Below, in pieces: positions 15,237 to 27,832 of a DNA stretch of 64,000 bases. The position numbers and the translations under genes were made by a program. This DNA is from Siderastrea radians. Taxonomy: Eukaryota > Cnidaria > Anthozoa > Scleractinia > Rhizangiidae. A model generated the notes under the pieces. The model saw nothing but the letters and a program-made list of their open reading frames with translations. It was not told the origin of the DNA and made no database searches. Location of the stretch: positions 15,168,057 to 15,232,056 of the forward strand of contig OZ024898.1 of the NCBI GenBank assembly GCA_964017195.1, written 5' to 3'. Every line of letters begins with the position of its first letter. Position 1 is the first letter of the stretch.

Positions 15237-15985
15237 TATTTATATAGCGCCAATATCCTAAAAGTTCAAAAGCGCTTTACAGAAGTAACGTTAAAAATAT
15301 TAAAAACACTATTAAAACAGAAGCTGGCTCAAAATTGAGCTAAAATGTAAGAAAACGCTTTTGTAGCAAAGTTTAGTGGCATTTGGCACCATAGCACTTC
15401 AAAAACCGCTTTAGCGGTTATAAATGCGTTTTTCTAAGGGAAAAATGCTGACGGTAAAGGATTAAAGGAATTAAAGCAGCATCGCATGCGTGACCAGATC
15501 GAAGCAGACAACTACCTGCAGATGGTTGAGGGAATCATAGAACGACTCGAGGAACAGAGTAAGGAAGTGAAAGACAAGAGTTTGTCCAAACTGTTTGATT
15601 TGAGCCAAAATCTCTATTCTCATGCCCAAAATAAAGGTGGTATGTGGAGCTGTGGGTATAATGAAAAGAGAGCCACGAATCTGTATTTAAGTCGTTTAGG
15701 AGCAGACGTTCTTAAGGAGAACACCGAGTGCGATACCCTTGCTTATGTTGCTAAAACCTTAAAAGAACTAAAGGCAACAGTAGATTCCCTGCCTTATATT
15801 AACTGTCGGACTATTATGAAGCACAAAGGCGGTCCTCGTGAGTTTAATGTCTTAGAATATAAAGAAAGCCCTGAAACCTTGTGGGCCATACACCGTTGCG
15901 TTCTGATTCACATTTCAATAGCGTTTGGCTTTATAATTTTCATTTGGCACCAGATATTACGAGCTTCAAGGAGCCAAATTCGATA
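14340..15985 (+). pseudogene. BTB/POZ pseudogene 1, frameshifted and interrupted
   Basis: From about 14370 the sequence reads VVLVVEDQRFHVHRSNLAFW, closely matching the intact BTB gene at 11165-12019. It then shifts frame near 14500 (LPEKKASEIKEVLQMMYPSL in a second frame, then FELAHEYQIDSIAQKCEAL) and hits a stop at about 14711. About 700 bp of unrelated sequence follows. The homology resumes near 15486 (MRDQIEADNYLQMVEGIIER) and runs through the coiled-coil region. It is a dead paralogue on the opposite strand to the intact gene. Confidence 0.8.
15205..15300. repeat. (TAA)n run next to a SINE-like GCGCTTTACA block
   Basis: A TAA microsatellite at about 15208-15234 is followed by TATAGCGCCAATATCC and AAAGCGCTTTACAGAAG, a short repeat block of the type found at SINE or MITE ends. 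It lies in the insertion that splits BTB pseudogene 1. Confidence 0.55.
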
Positions 15986-16075
15986 AGTCATCATTTTTAC
16001 TGCCAAAATGGCACAACATTAATTAGTATACATAGAAACAGAACAGTGGTGTCGGTAATGCCCTATGTAGGATAA

Positions 16076-17744
16076 AGGCCCTGTTAGGGGGGGGGGGGGT
16101 CTGAATAATCCATAATCCTGGGTAAATTTTGGAAATAATCCGTATCCTAATTTTGTAAACAAATATATCCCCAAAATAAAATTTATACAGTAACCCTTGA
16201 TTACCATTTCGTGTCACATGAATAGACTTAGGTACAGTATGTCAGGGATGTCAAGGGTTGCACGACTCCTACGCACGTGTTTTAGTCTTTCTAGAGTTTT
16301 GCTCTCATGAGCAAGCTCATTAAGCAATGGTTGCTGTTTTATAAAATGCCAGCTCTTCATGAGTCTTGGTTTTACGTTCGGCACTGCTGGATTCTGAGTA
16401 GTCTTAGAGCCTCTTTTGTGATGAAGCCTCTTTTTACTCCGGATGGACGGCCGGTTGAAAAATGGGTGTACCGAAATGTTTAGTGGGTGTGTACATCTAG
16501 CACCGACTCGGCTTTAAATCTTTCGCGTTTGTATTCAGTAGTGTCCAAGAACTTTGTTTCTGTTTCGGATACTTCAGCGGCAAACTTGATATTTTGATAG
16601 TGTTTGTTAAACTGAACTGTGTAATCTGTTCTCTGGCTGTGTCCCAGAGGGAGAAGATGTCATCAATGAATCGTTTCCAGATGAGCTGTTTTAAAGCGCT
16701 TTGATTTAAGATCTCTGTTTCTACCTTACCCACGAAAATGTTTGCAAAAGCAACTGCCATTTTCAGTTGGTGCTCGTGGCAGTTCCATGTATTTGTAGGT
16801 AGTTTTCTCCATTAGATGGAGTTCTCCACTAAGATAAGTTTGAGCGCTCTTTGCAGTAGACATTTGTTGATGGGACGTTCATATCCGTGAAATGCTTTGT
16901 ATGCATTGCACACTATGTTTATTCTTTCCTCTTGTGGTATATTTGTATATAAGCTCATAATGTCCATTGAAATAAGGAGTGTGTTCTCTCGAACCTTCGT
17001 TTTCTCTAAGATATTGATGAAGTGAGTCGTACCTTTCAGACATGACTTCTGTTGTTGTGCTATTGCATGGCTGATGGAGTTTATAAACGAATGATGATAG
17101 TTTCTCTGTCGCAACTGGGCCTGGTATCACAGCCTGATACAATAGGTTTCCCGACTGGCCGTGGGGCTAGTTTGTGTATCCTTGATAGGCTGTAGAATAT
17201 TGGAATTATGGGGCAGCTATGGTGTTTGACAAAGTCATGTTTTGGTCATTTCATCTATGTGGTTTCCAAGATAGAGATCGCTAATAAGCTGTAGAACTCT
17301 TAGGTTTGTTTCCTCCACCATAGGATTCACAACAGGTCTGTAGTGTTCCCTGTTATTTAGCTGGGCTTGACCTTCTTTAATTTTATCCTCAATGTTAAGA
17401 GCTACAGCTGTAGTTCCTTTGTCAGCCTTTTAAAGGCTAATGTTGGTGTCACGCTTCAGGGCTTGCCTTGCGTTCAGCGGATTAATATTATCCTTTGGCT
17501 CGGAATTTTGACCATGCATGAGACCTCACTGGAGATAAAATAAATGTGTCCTTCTTTTTATAACTTTTAAGACCTTTTAATACCATTTTATGTAAAGGTA
17601 GTCGATGTGATAATGACTGATAATAATCCGTAATTTTAAAATGCAACACAAATAATCCGTAATCTTTAAATTTAGTGGCCAATAATCCGTATCCCTTCTC
17701 TAAAAACCCTAATAATCCATAATCCTAAAACCCTAACAGGGCCT
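16076..17744. mobile_element. TIR-bounded element containing a Penelope-like fragment
   Basis: The ends are exact inverted 14-mers, AGGCCCTGTTAGGG at 16076 and its complement ending at 17744. They are followed inward on both sides by repeated AATAATCC(A/G)TA motifs. The bases AGGATAA flank both ends, with one extra base on the right, and may be the target duplication. The interior is occupied by a degraded retroelement on the minus strand, so the TIR element appears to have captured it or been invaded by it. Confidence 0.65.
16450..17470 (-). pseudogene. Penelope-like reverse transcriptase, degraded
   Basis: On the minus strand the order is FVYKLHQP, then LISMDIMSLYTNIPQEE (the first catalytic-Asp region of the reverse transcriptase), then MAVAFANIFVGKVETEILNQ with WKRFIDDIFSLW (the IDDIF form of the YxDD box). 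This arrangement is typical of Penelope-like elements common in cnidarians. Frames change at least three times, so it is inactive. I could not see the GIY-YIG endonuclease module. Confidence 0.75.
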
Positions 17745-18589
17745 CAGGATAAATCTATCGTTTCATCAAAGCGTGGCCACGTCGCTAATCTGAAACATGA
17801 CGCCACTTGGTATCAAACGATTTAACGTTTTAAATATTTTGCCATCAAATATTTGAAGTGAAGTTTGAACCTATGTTTGGCGACATTTTGCCCCCTCACT
17901 GTCACCCAGAAACGAATTTTTTTCACAGAAATGTTACTCAACTTCAACTTCAACGATTATGCGCTGTTTGCAAACCTCGTAACAAGCATCCTACTTTGAA
18001 TGCCAGACGTCACGTTATGGCCTATGAAAAAGGCTTCAAACATTTGATGGCAAAACATGTAAGGTATGATGCCATGTTAGGTCAGGCCTAGGTTTTTTCG
18101 TGACGTGGCTACGGCTCGATGAAATCTATGGTATATACTTTAGTATTGCATTGATGATGGTAAAAGAACTGGATGTTTCGGGGGGGGTTAGCTGGGCATT
18201 TTTTCATTCTAAGCACTATTTTGCCTGCTGGGACATGGAGAAAGTGAAGGCGGGGATACTAAGGGGAGTGGGGTGAGCATCGATTTGTTCCTTCCTCGTC
18301 TGAGTTCCGAAAGTGGCACGCCACAAGGCGGAAGCCAACCTCTGAAATAAGCGATGAAGTTTGATGGTTGCCAGCAAAATCCGAAATAACATACATCGGC
18401 ATTAGTAATTTTTTTACCCGAGGCACTTTCTCTTTGTGTGATTTCTTGTAATTTTGTTTTTGTCACGAAAAGAGAAGTCATGAGAATCTAATGAGTATGG
18501 CAGTGATCTGCCCAAGCCGCCATTTTGAGTGCTACGACAATTCAAATTGATTGCTTCAATTGTTTTTCTGAAAACGTCGCTTTAGCTTA
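17745..18589. other. Intergenic, no gene seen
   Basis: Short open frames only. A poly-G run lies near 18180. Nothing recognised. Confidence 0.4.
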
Positions 18590-19850
18590 TCCACTAGATT
18601 TCTCCGGCACTTGAAGTTCAGCGACGCATAACTTGTCGTTGAAGGTCAGAAATTTCGCCTACAGAGAGTTATTCTTTCATTGTGGTTGCCTGTGTTTGAG
18701 AAGATGTTTACGTCAGAATTTCGATGACATTCCTCCTCGTCGAAAGAAAGCAAGCCAGAACAAAGAAATGCTCTTTTACTTTCTCTTTGAACTTGCCCAC
18801 GAATATCAAATTGATTTCATTGCGCGAAAGTGCAAAGTGCATATGGTGTCCATGATCAAAACAAGAAAAGAAAGAGACGTACTAGCGATTTTGAAAACGC
18901 TGATGTCAACATGAATTGATGAAGGACGACATCTAAGGGACCGTTCATTTTTTATGAGGTAGGGGGGGGCTGGTGGGATTTGAGGGGGGCCATGCAAAAA
19001 AATATGGCTTCAAAGGGGGGGCCAGCCGAAAAAATATGGTGTGTAAAGGGGGGTCACCAAAAAAATTGCCTTTAAGTTTAGTAGTGACAGCTTCTGTAAT
19101 AATGCAAACATCAGTGCCAGAAGGCCAAAAATAGCGTTTCTAAGGCTCTGAAAACTCAAATTTTCCCAGGGAACAATGCTCCCGGACCCCCCTACTTCGT
19201 TATACACCCAACGGCAACTCTACCCCGCCAACTGTTTCATTACAAAATACAGCCAGGGGAATGTCAACTCTTTTTTTTTGGCCTCTGCTAGTCTGATTCT
19301 TAAACAACTGAACAACCGATAACAATGTCCAATGCTTTAAACCGGTATGAATTGTCTGTTTATGTACTTCAGAATGCAGCAAATTGCATTAGAGCATCTC
19401 TAAATTTTCACAATTTTCCAGGGGAAGATACCTCTGGAACCCCTACCAGAAAATTACCTTTAGTGCTTATCAATAAAGAGATTTACTCCTGCAGGACTTG
19501 AGTGTTAAAATTGACTGTTAAATTTATTTTAAGCTTGATAAGATTTAGATTTACTTTATCCCTTTTTTTTCTTTTTTTTTTTGGGGGGGGGGCATCTCAA
19601 ATATTTAGGACTACAAGGGGGCGCCAGGTAAAAAATTTCTAATGTAGAGGGAGGAGTCATTATATTTTAAAGGTACTACCCATCAAATCCCACTAGCCCT
19701 CCCTACCCCATAAAAAAATGAACGGTCCCTACCTTTAAGGCAATTAAAAACAGTATCCAATGCGTAACCAGATCGAAAATGACAACTATCTGCAGATTAC
19801 GGAGGGACTAATAGACCGAAACGAGTCAGGAACATAGTCGATGGACTTGT
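18590..19850 (+). pseudogene. BTB/POZ pseudogene 2, split by a TIR element
   Basis: Between about 18600 and 18915 scrambled frames retain BTB pieces, for example FELAHEYQIDFIARKCKVHM, which parallels the intact gene's FAQEYQIDSIVRKCEEF. A transposon occupies 18936-19730. At about 19760 the homology resumes with RNQIENDNYLQITEGLIDR, equivalent to the segment after the BACK-like region. It is more decayed than pseudogene 1. Confidence 0.75.
18936..19730. mobile_element. 795-bp non-autonomous TIR element
   Basis: The termini are AGGGACCGTTCATTTTTTATG-like at both ends in inverted orientation (one T run differs by a base), followed inward by G-rich sequence. There is no open frame with transposase features. 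It splits BTB pseudogene 2, so it is younger than that pseudogene. The target duplication is too short or too degraded to call. Confidence 0.8.
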
Positions 19851-21039
19851 TAATATGATTACACTTGGCACTTATTAGCAGTCACATGCGATTTAAGTTG
19901 CGTTTGATTATTGTGAGAAGTTTTAATTTTACAACGAAACCCACTCTTACAAATACAGACTGCGGCATAGAAGTCAACTTAGTGATAGTAAAAAGAACTA
20001 TAAATATACATTTGTTTTTTCAAATGTCTATTACACATGATCTAACTAACAATACCAAAAAAGCTGACCATGCAGTAAACCATGCAGTAAACCGAACGAA
20101 CAAATTCAGTGTAATGTATACCCATGACCCAACCCAAATCCCTCTACATACTGTGATATAATTTCCACTGATCATCAGTGAGTGACTGTCGGGCATTGGT
20201 TTCGTTTGATTTGGAATATATTTGGTTTCCTTGCATTGGTTTTATTTGGTTTGGGATATATTTTAAATCAGGTTCGTTCAAATCAGGTTCCTTGAATGAC
20301 CGACCATCGCACGATACCTAGTTTAGTCCCCTCTCATTAAAATAGGCTTCTTGCTCCTCAGCTAAGGCCCTCTGCTTCAGTTTACGTGAAGCTGAAACGT
20401 TGTCTCGAGCTGTTTACTGATGAGAAACCCCAACGTTCAGTCCTGCGTGGTAGAGTGACCCTCCTGGTGGCCTAACTGGCCTCGTGTTTAAATTGTCCGA
20501 TATTCGTTCGCACTCACGCCAAAAAGCACAGTAGAAACCAAATGCTTGTGAAACTGTTATAAATGTTAATTATTTTGCTTTAATTTTATTCTGTGTTTCT
20601 TTTTACATTTTCTTCTGTTTAAAGTTCTTCCCAGTCCCAGTAACATTTCCCTCATCAGAAACTATTGTGGATTGAGCCCCTGCAAATTAGCGTTCCTCCC
20701 TTTTTCACCCGAGGTATTTTCGCTTCGCGTGATTTCTTTTAAAGTTAATTAAGTATCCCTTCGCGTAAGAACTATAGTAGAGAACAATAGACCACGGCAA
20801 TGCAGTGGTGGTTGGACACGGTCCGCAAAGCATGATGGGGCTATCGATCGATTCGAGCATCAGTTGCAACAACCTCGTCCCCAGGGTCTTCTCGCTTTTC
20901 AAAATGGCGGCGGCTCGGGAGAAGACCCTGGCACACAGCAGATCACGAGTCTCCAACGAGGATGGAGATGAATTCAAAATGGCGGCTACGACGAAAAGGG
21001 TGAGAAGAACTGGGTACGAGATGTGGCTAAGGTGAAGAT
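19851..21039. other. Intergenic repeats, no gene seen
   Basis: This stretch includes a block near 20805 (CAGTGGTGGTTGGACACGG) that recurs inverted near 63255, and a CTTTTCAAAATGGCGGC segment of repeat-like character. No gene is recognised. Confidence 0.4.
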
Positions 21040-21294
21040 AAACAAAGTGGCGGAAAAAGCTGAAGTTCAGTTCAAGAAAAAATAGGGAAAACAGACACGT
21101 TTTGCATGTAAGAGTCTTAGGAATACGGCAAAGTGTTAGAGGTCTTGTTTTTGCTGTTCATTGTTTCTTTTTTGTTATTTTAAAGTTAAAAATAATGGGT
21201 TTGAGCGTACTCGACTGCCGAACTCCGTACCGCTATTTGATTCAATGTTGAAGTGAACATATTATATTTTTGTTTCATGAGGCTTTAGGCGATA
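21040..21294. repeat. Host repeat family R1, copy A, left part
   Basis: The sequence from AAAGCTGAAGTTCAGTTC to TTTCATGAGGCTTTAGGC matches, in inverted orientation, the copy at about 55130-55381. It is cut at 21294 by the 5.2-kb transposon and continues at 26502. Confidence 0.8.
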
Positions 21295-24200
21295 TAGTCC
21301 GGCAGATTGGTGCAAAAATATGACGGAATTGTGGGATTTATGGTAAAAGCACCAAATTTGGCACATAGATAGAGACATACCTACTAAACAATATAGGCTA
21401 TGGACCCACCTGGGAAGTATCCCATAATTGCAGTTTCAACGGGTTTAAGGTGGCTCCCTGAAATTCTAGCATGGAAACGAGGCTGGGCTTCTGTTTCTCG
21501 TGTAGCAGCCACAGTCCTGCATCAAAAGAGAGACAGTCCAAAAGTGGAGAATTACTTAATATATTTGCTTTTCCTTGATCGTGGAGTCGTTTCAGTTGAT
21601 CACGTGACAGGTCACGTGATTGCACGTACGGTATCGTGACATAACTAATAAGAATTTGAGACGGCGATACTGCCCTGATATTGATGGATGGTTTGGGGTG
21701 AAAATATATTTCAGAATAGACAAGGAAACGATGACCAATACGATGATAATATTTTCTTTCAGCGTTGTCAATATAGGGCTGTAATGCTGCCCTAAAAATT
21801 GCGATTGAAGCAATTAACATAACGAAAAATAGGCTGTTGATAAAAATAGAAATCGTACCGGCTATTCACGGGTTGTTAAACGTGAAAATCTTTAGTCAAA
21901 ACGATATTTCCTTTTGCTACCTGTTTTTTCTTTTTTATTCGTACTTTTTAAAAATTCTTTTCTTCTCGAGTTAGAAGGCTAGCAAAACAAATTGAGACAG
22001 CTATCGAATGGGTTTTTTCCGAAAGCAGAGTGAGATGAAAGAAAAAAAAAGATCCATATTTCACCTTTTCCACCGAATCGGTTCAAAGCCACAATTTATA
22101 CGATTCATATATCTCTAACTGTGTAACCGAAAATGCAATAAAGTTCATCGACCACAAATTTTAAACTTTTTTTCTGTGTCTGAGGAAACCAACAACGTGT
22201 CGTAATTGGCCAGGTTACTATTCCCACACACGTGTAGAGGCAGTTCGCAAAGAATATATTATCGCTAATCGCTCTCATTACTTAGTTGGAGTACCATACG
22301 AAGGTAAGAACTTTTTTTAAGATTTGAATTCACGAAGTTTGTTTGAATTGTTACCATGTTTAGTGAAAACAAAGACTAAGATTATAAAAGTATAAAAATC
22401 GCGCCAGCGCGGGAAAATCTTCGGCTATCCCTAGCAGCAATTTTACATCTCGCTGTGTTTTAAACGAAGTACTTTGTTTGCTTTCTGGACATGAAAACTG
22501 CTATTTGATAGGGGAAAAGGTAGAAGCGAAACTGACATGGGAAACAGTGTTTGCGCGCGCTTTGAATCAGAAGGAGTCATTTGTCCGCCTAAGCTTCTTA
22601 AAGGAGTTTTCACAACTGTTGCCGTGGAAAATATTGACCACAACCCGAGTTCTGTAACTGCGCAAGGTGCTTTCCATGGAACTGGCATATCGTTATTTCA
22701 ACATCCCATTTCCGATGCCCCAGGAGACGAGCGAGAGGTGGTGAGCATTGACAATCAGCCTTCGAAGACAAAGCCTCTTGCTCGACTTCCTGATTCTTAC
22801 ACAGCCGTAAGACCACTTATCCTTCCCAAGAACGAGCCAGATGTTCCTCCTCTTCAAGGTCCGTTTGTAAGAATCTTCTCTGGAATGAAAGAAGCATTCA
22901 GTTTAGAGTATAAATGGCTAGAGCATGTAAGAGATGAGCTGAACAGAAAAATATCACAAGATATCTTGCAAATCTCATGGGCAGCGTTCCACGCAAACAG
23001 GCTACTTCCTAATCGAGAAAATCAGTTGAGTAGAAGCTCGTTGCTACCTTTGTTTCAAGAAGAAGCAGCTTCAGCGGCTATGATTTGCCATGCTATCGAC
23101 GTCATCACAAAAGCAGTGAACTTCCTAAATCAAGGGCAGGTTCCAGTTTTCGCCTGCGATCAGCCACGTTATGCCATTGCCAAGAAGATTCAATGGAACT
23201 TTCCGACAGTGTATGGTGAGAAAAAGCTGGTGGTAATGTTCGGTGGATTTCATACTGAGCTTGCGGCTCTCAAGGCACTAGGAAGCTGGATAGAGGATAG
23301 TGGTTGGACCAGCGTTTTAGTACAAGCTGGCGTGACAACTCCAGGTACCGCTGATTCTTTGCTCAAAGCTTCGCACGTTTCACGCACCCGCCACGCACAT
23401 CAAGTTACTGCTGCCTGCTCTGTATATCCTTATGGATAAGGCATACAATACCTATCGGGAGGGTGTTGATGAAGGAGAAGAGCCCAAGTCATTCAGCGAC
23501 TGGCGCAAGCAAGTAGAGCTAGAAAGTCCACAATTTCATTACTGGTCGCTTACGCTTCACTTCCAGCTCACCATTCTGATATTCGTCCGGTCTTTGAGGG
23601 AAAGGAACTTTCAACTTTACAAGGATGCCTGCAAATCGCTAGCGCCGTGGTTTTTTGCTTTAAACCGCACCCACTACGCGAGATGGCTGCCAGTTCATAT
23701 TCGCGATATGGAATGTCTTGAGACAGAAATTCCAGCAATAGCTGTAGAGTTCACGAACGGTAATTTTGTAGTGAATAAAACCAACCGTGCATTTTTCTCG
23801 TTTCCCATTGATCAAGCGCATAAGCAAAATAACAAGATCGTCAAAGGTGACGGAGGAGCTATTGGCTTAACAGACAGTTCAACTCAGTTATGGCGCTGGA
23901 TGGTATCTGGACCAGAAATGTCAAGAATAATCAACGATTTCGAGTTGTCCCAGGCAACCCCTTCGCAGACCAAACTGGATATTTGTTTGTGCTAGACACC
24001 CGTGATATTGCGGATTCCAAGGTTGTTGAAACGGTCAGAACTGTAGAGCAACTAGGCAAGGATCAGTATCAGCAGTTTGTTACCAAAAGGCTGCAGGAGA
24101 GAACAACGCCACTGTTTGATACAATCCAGAAAACAAGTTGCCACTATTCAGCAGTCCTCCCGCTACAAAAGAGAAGTCTAGCGATAAACTCAAGGTAGCA

Positions 24201-26501
24201 TCATTAAAAAGCAACTGCTCTCTGTTTTCACGTCTTTACGTTTCATGTCAGGTCAGGGATGGTGATTTGGAAGGATTCTTTGGTCACGAGAACCAGAGTT
24301 TCCCCCCTTCGTTATCTCAGTATGGGAAGCTCAGATCTGGTACCAAATCGGATTTGTTATCGTGTCTCGAGAAGAATGGACCAGTGCAAGCACAAAGGCC
24401 ATCTGTTGAAGCTCTGCTACTAGGTGGTGCAGCCATCTTTAACATGCTTAAGTCTGGAGCCTCCAAGACATTTCAAGAGTACAGCGAGACCGTCTTCCTT
24501 CCATACGTAAAAAACCAGTTAAGGAATGTCGAGAGGGTGGATGTGGTATGGGACAGATATCTCCTAGGCAGTCTTAAAGATTCTGCACGAAGCAAGAGAG
24601 GAGAGGGTATCCGTAGACGCGTCAGACCAGACACCAGGATCCCAGGAAATTGGACAGCCTTCTTGAGGGTTGATGGGAACAAAGACAAACTTTTCCTTTA
24701 CCTGGCCGAGCAGCTTAACACAATTGGAACTGACCGTGGAGAAGTAGTATCTACTAAACATGAGTCAGTAGTCTTTAACAATGACAGAACTGACGCCGCA
24801 GATCTATCACCTTGCACGCACGAAGAAGCCGATACGAGGCTCCTACTACATGCCGCTGACGCTGCAAGACGTGGGTACACTAAAGTAATGGTACGCACTG
24901 TCGATACGGATGTTGTAGGAATCGCAGTTGCAAAATCCCAATACCTTTCGTTGTCCGAACGTTGGATTGAGTTTGGTGTTGGCAGCACCTGAAATATTTG
25001 CCAGCACACGACATATCCCGTAGTATTGGAGAAGAAAAGTCCCAAGCTCTCCTCGCATTTCACGCCTTCACAGGCTGTGATCAAATGTCGTCTTTTGCCC
25101 ACTATGGCAAAAAGACAGCATGGGAAGCGTGGGGCGCGTTCAATGAGGTGACGGCAGCTTTCCAAGCTCTTAGCAATGCTCCAACGGTGGATGTTGTGGA
25201 TGAGGTGATGCCTATTCTTGAGCGATACGTCACCATCATGTATGATCGTACCAGCACTTGCACGAAAGTAAACGGTGCGCGGAGGGACCTATTTACACGT
25301 AAAGGGAGAGAGAGTGCAGCCTTTCCTCCCACCTCAGATGCCTTACGTCAACATGCAAAGAGGTCCACGTACCAGGCTGGACACTGCTGGGGCAATTCTT
25401 TGGTGCCGTCTCCTCCGTTTCCATGTCCAAGTGAATGCGGCTGGGTGAAAGTCGCTAATGATATGTGGGCGCCCTTATGAATGACAATTCCCCAGGCATC
25501 ACAGAGCTGTCAGGAGCTATTGAAATGTGGTTGCAAGAGTGAAAGAGGTTGTTCAGGACGATGCAAATACCTTAAAGCCGAACTGCCGTGCACAGCTCTG
25601 TGCAATTGCGCTGGGCTGTGCGACCGAGAATGAACAACAGAATGCCGGATGCAAATGAACAAATCTGCGTATCGCTTGCATTATTAACAACATTCCTATG
25701 AATTTGTGTTTATCCTTTTTAAGTTGGTTTGACGTTTTTAGGGCTTCATTTTTAAAGATTTTACTGTTTCGTAGTTTCTATGTATGAACATGGTCAAATA
25801 ATTGAGATAAAAATTAAGAGAGCCGGGATAAGATTATTATGTCCAAAGCTAGGCATAAAAAGCGTACTTATTCACGTGGTTGGTCACGTGATCACACTAG
25901 ACGGCCAATAATGTCTAAGAGTGCATTTTATAATTATTTTTTGGTTAAACTTGTTAATTTCTTACGAAACATTGTCTCACTCTGCTGGAAATAGATAATT
26001 CACCCAGCCTCGTTTCCATGTTAGACGTCCAGTGAGCCACCTTAAAGGGATGGATCCCAAATGGGTTCATAGCATTTTCGTAGTTTCTATGTATGAAATT
26101 GACCAAATAACTAAGATGCAAATTGAGAGAGTCAGGGTAAGATTACAATGTCCAATGCTTGGTATTAAAAAGCGTATTTGGTCACGTGATTAGTCCCGTG
26201 ACCATACAAGAAGACAATTATGACTCAGAATGCATTTTGTAATTCATTTTTTGGTTTAACTTGTTAATTTCTTCCGATATATTGTCTCACTTTGCTGAAA
26301 ATAAAGAAATAATTCACCCGGCCTCGTTTCCATGTTAGAAGTGCAGCGTGCCACCTTAAACCCGTCATAATTACAATTATGGGATAGATCCCAGGTGGGT
26401 CCATAGCTAATATTGTTCAATAGGTAATTCTCTATCTTTGTGCAAAATGTAGTGCTTTTACCATAAATTCCACAATTCTTGCACCAATCTGCCGGACTAA
26501 T
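21295..26501. mobile_element. 5.2-kb TIR transposon with 3-bp TSD (ATA)
   Basis: The ends are TAGTCCGGCAGATTGGTGCA at 21295 and its complement ending at 26501. TIR similarity continues inward for over 150 bp. The right end carries about 300 bp twice in tandem (25771-26074 and 26075-26409). The flanking repeat reads GGCGATA on the left and ATAAATT on the right. The uninterrupted paralogue at 55 kb reads, on its complement, GGCAATAAATT, which shows an insertion with an ATA duplication. It carries the decayed gene at 22537-25640. Confidence 0.8.
22537..25640 (+). pseudogene. Transposon ORF of a family I associate with cnidarian genomes, with frameshifts
   Basis: In order: SVCARFESEGVICPPK, NIDHNPSSVTAQGAFHGTG, MFGGFHTELAALK, QVTAACSVY, AIDQAH-like text, then HEEADTRLLLHA followed by VRTVDTDVVGIAV, and a cysteine-rich tail (KCGCKSERGCSGRCKYLK near 25540). 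I recall similar long proteins as multicopy in coral genomes but cannot name the family. The EADTR and DTDVV blocks resemble acidic motifs of PIN-like nucleases (inference). The frame changes near 23432, 24000, 24140 and 24998, so this copy is broken. It lies wholly inside the TIR element, which is presumably the vehicle. Confidence 0.65.
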
Positions 26502-27155
26502 AAATTGTCTTATCGTTACATTGTTACAAATTTGTCCTTCTTAAATATTGTTATAAATCCGTCCTTCTTAACATTATATGCTTCAGCTTAAGACTTTTCG
26601 AATATATCAGGCTCAGATTAAGCTTGAAATATAAATATTATGGAGTGAGCTTAGGCCTTTAATAGAAAATGACTCATTTATTTATTTATTTATTTACTTA
26701 TTTAAGCTTATTTACAGTGCAACCTCGATTTAACGAAGTGCAAGGGAATGGGAAAAGAGCAGTGTTGTATGGACTGGTTAAGCTAAGTTTTGATCTGGCA
26801 TATTCCAGGTGCTGCTTTGGAGGCAGTGATAATCATTTTGGCTTTCTTGAATTTATTTGTGCCCATTCCTTGTGCTACAGTTTTGCTTGTACAGTTGCAG
26901 ATCTCCAGGCTTTGTTGCTTTCAATATTGTTTTCTACACTTTAGTTTCAGTAAGTCTCATTAAATACTAGAACTGAGGAGATTGTGAGACTGTAAATAAT
27001 GGAGAAATAAAGCATTTTAACAGTGGATAGATAAAGTCATCTTTGCATGTTAGACCAGTTCTAGGGATAATATTCCCAGGTTTGAAAAAATTTCTGCTTA
27101 ACAACTTCAATCAATTGAGTTATCTGGGTGTAGTTTGAAAGTGTTTGAAAAATTT
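26502..27155. repeat. Host repeat family R1, copy A, right part
   Basis: Continuation of R1 after the transposon. Blocks such as TTTTGATCTGGCATATTCCAG and GAACTGAGGAGATTGTGAG reappear inverted at 54.9 kb and 28.8 kb respectively. It preserves the empty site CACTGTTAAAATGCTTTAT near 27015 (on the complement) that is filled in copy B. Confidence 0.75.
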
Positions 27156-27832
27156 AAATCAATGGGAAAGAGAGGATTTCAGGAAAAAAAAGGAAAGAAA
27201 AAGATTTCATAAAGTTTTGAAATTGGAATTTGTAGTCAGGCCTTTAAGCCCCAGTAGTGACAAACAAACATCTAATTTCTCCTTACAATATCACTACTTG
27301 TTCAAACATACAGGCCCTGAGAATAAAGGAAATGATCACCAAAAATAAAATGTCTGGATGTTTATATAAATTCTCTCAAGTAGTACCATAAGGCATTTAC
27401 GGAGAATAGTGAGGAGAACATGTTTGTTGATATCGGGGCTTAAAGTTAAGAACAAGGAAAGGAATATCATAATTGACTGCTATCAACCTGGGGTGCTCTT
27501 ATGTGGATATCAGTTTTTGATGGTCTCTTAAAATGATTTCCCATCTCATGTCTCTACTTTAAGACTATTCGCATGTCAATCTAAGCCAAATAAAAAGGGT
27601 TTGCAGATCCAATATTTAGAACACCACAAAAATCCACTAAAAGTTACTTCAGAAGTTCAAAGAAATAACGAGTCATCCTAAAAAGTGGGATTTGTAATTT
27701 AAGGTTATGTGCTGATCAATTCGAATCTTCAACATCCCCCCCTCCCCTCCGGGCATACCTCAGACATTCGGCTACATGTATTTTCCTTGCCCGAGGAGTA
27801 GGGAATTTGATGCAAAGGTCCTGTGTGTGTCA
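27156..27832. other. Spacer between inverted R1 arms, no gene seen
   Basis: AT-rich sequence with purine tracts near 27185. Open frames are short and of low complexity. Confidence 0.4.

Noticed and set aside
17858..18091. 77-codon plus-strand frame after the Penelope-like fragment
   Set aside because: No recognisable domain, promoter or splice context; sits in repeat-derived sequence.
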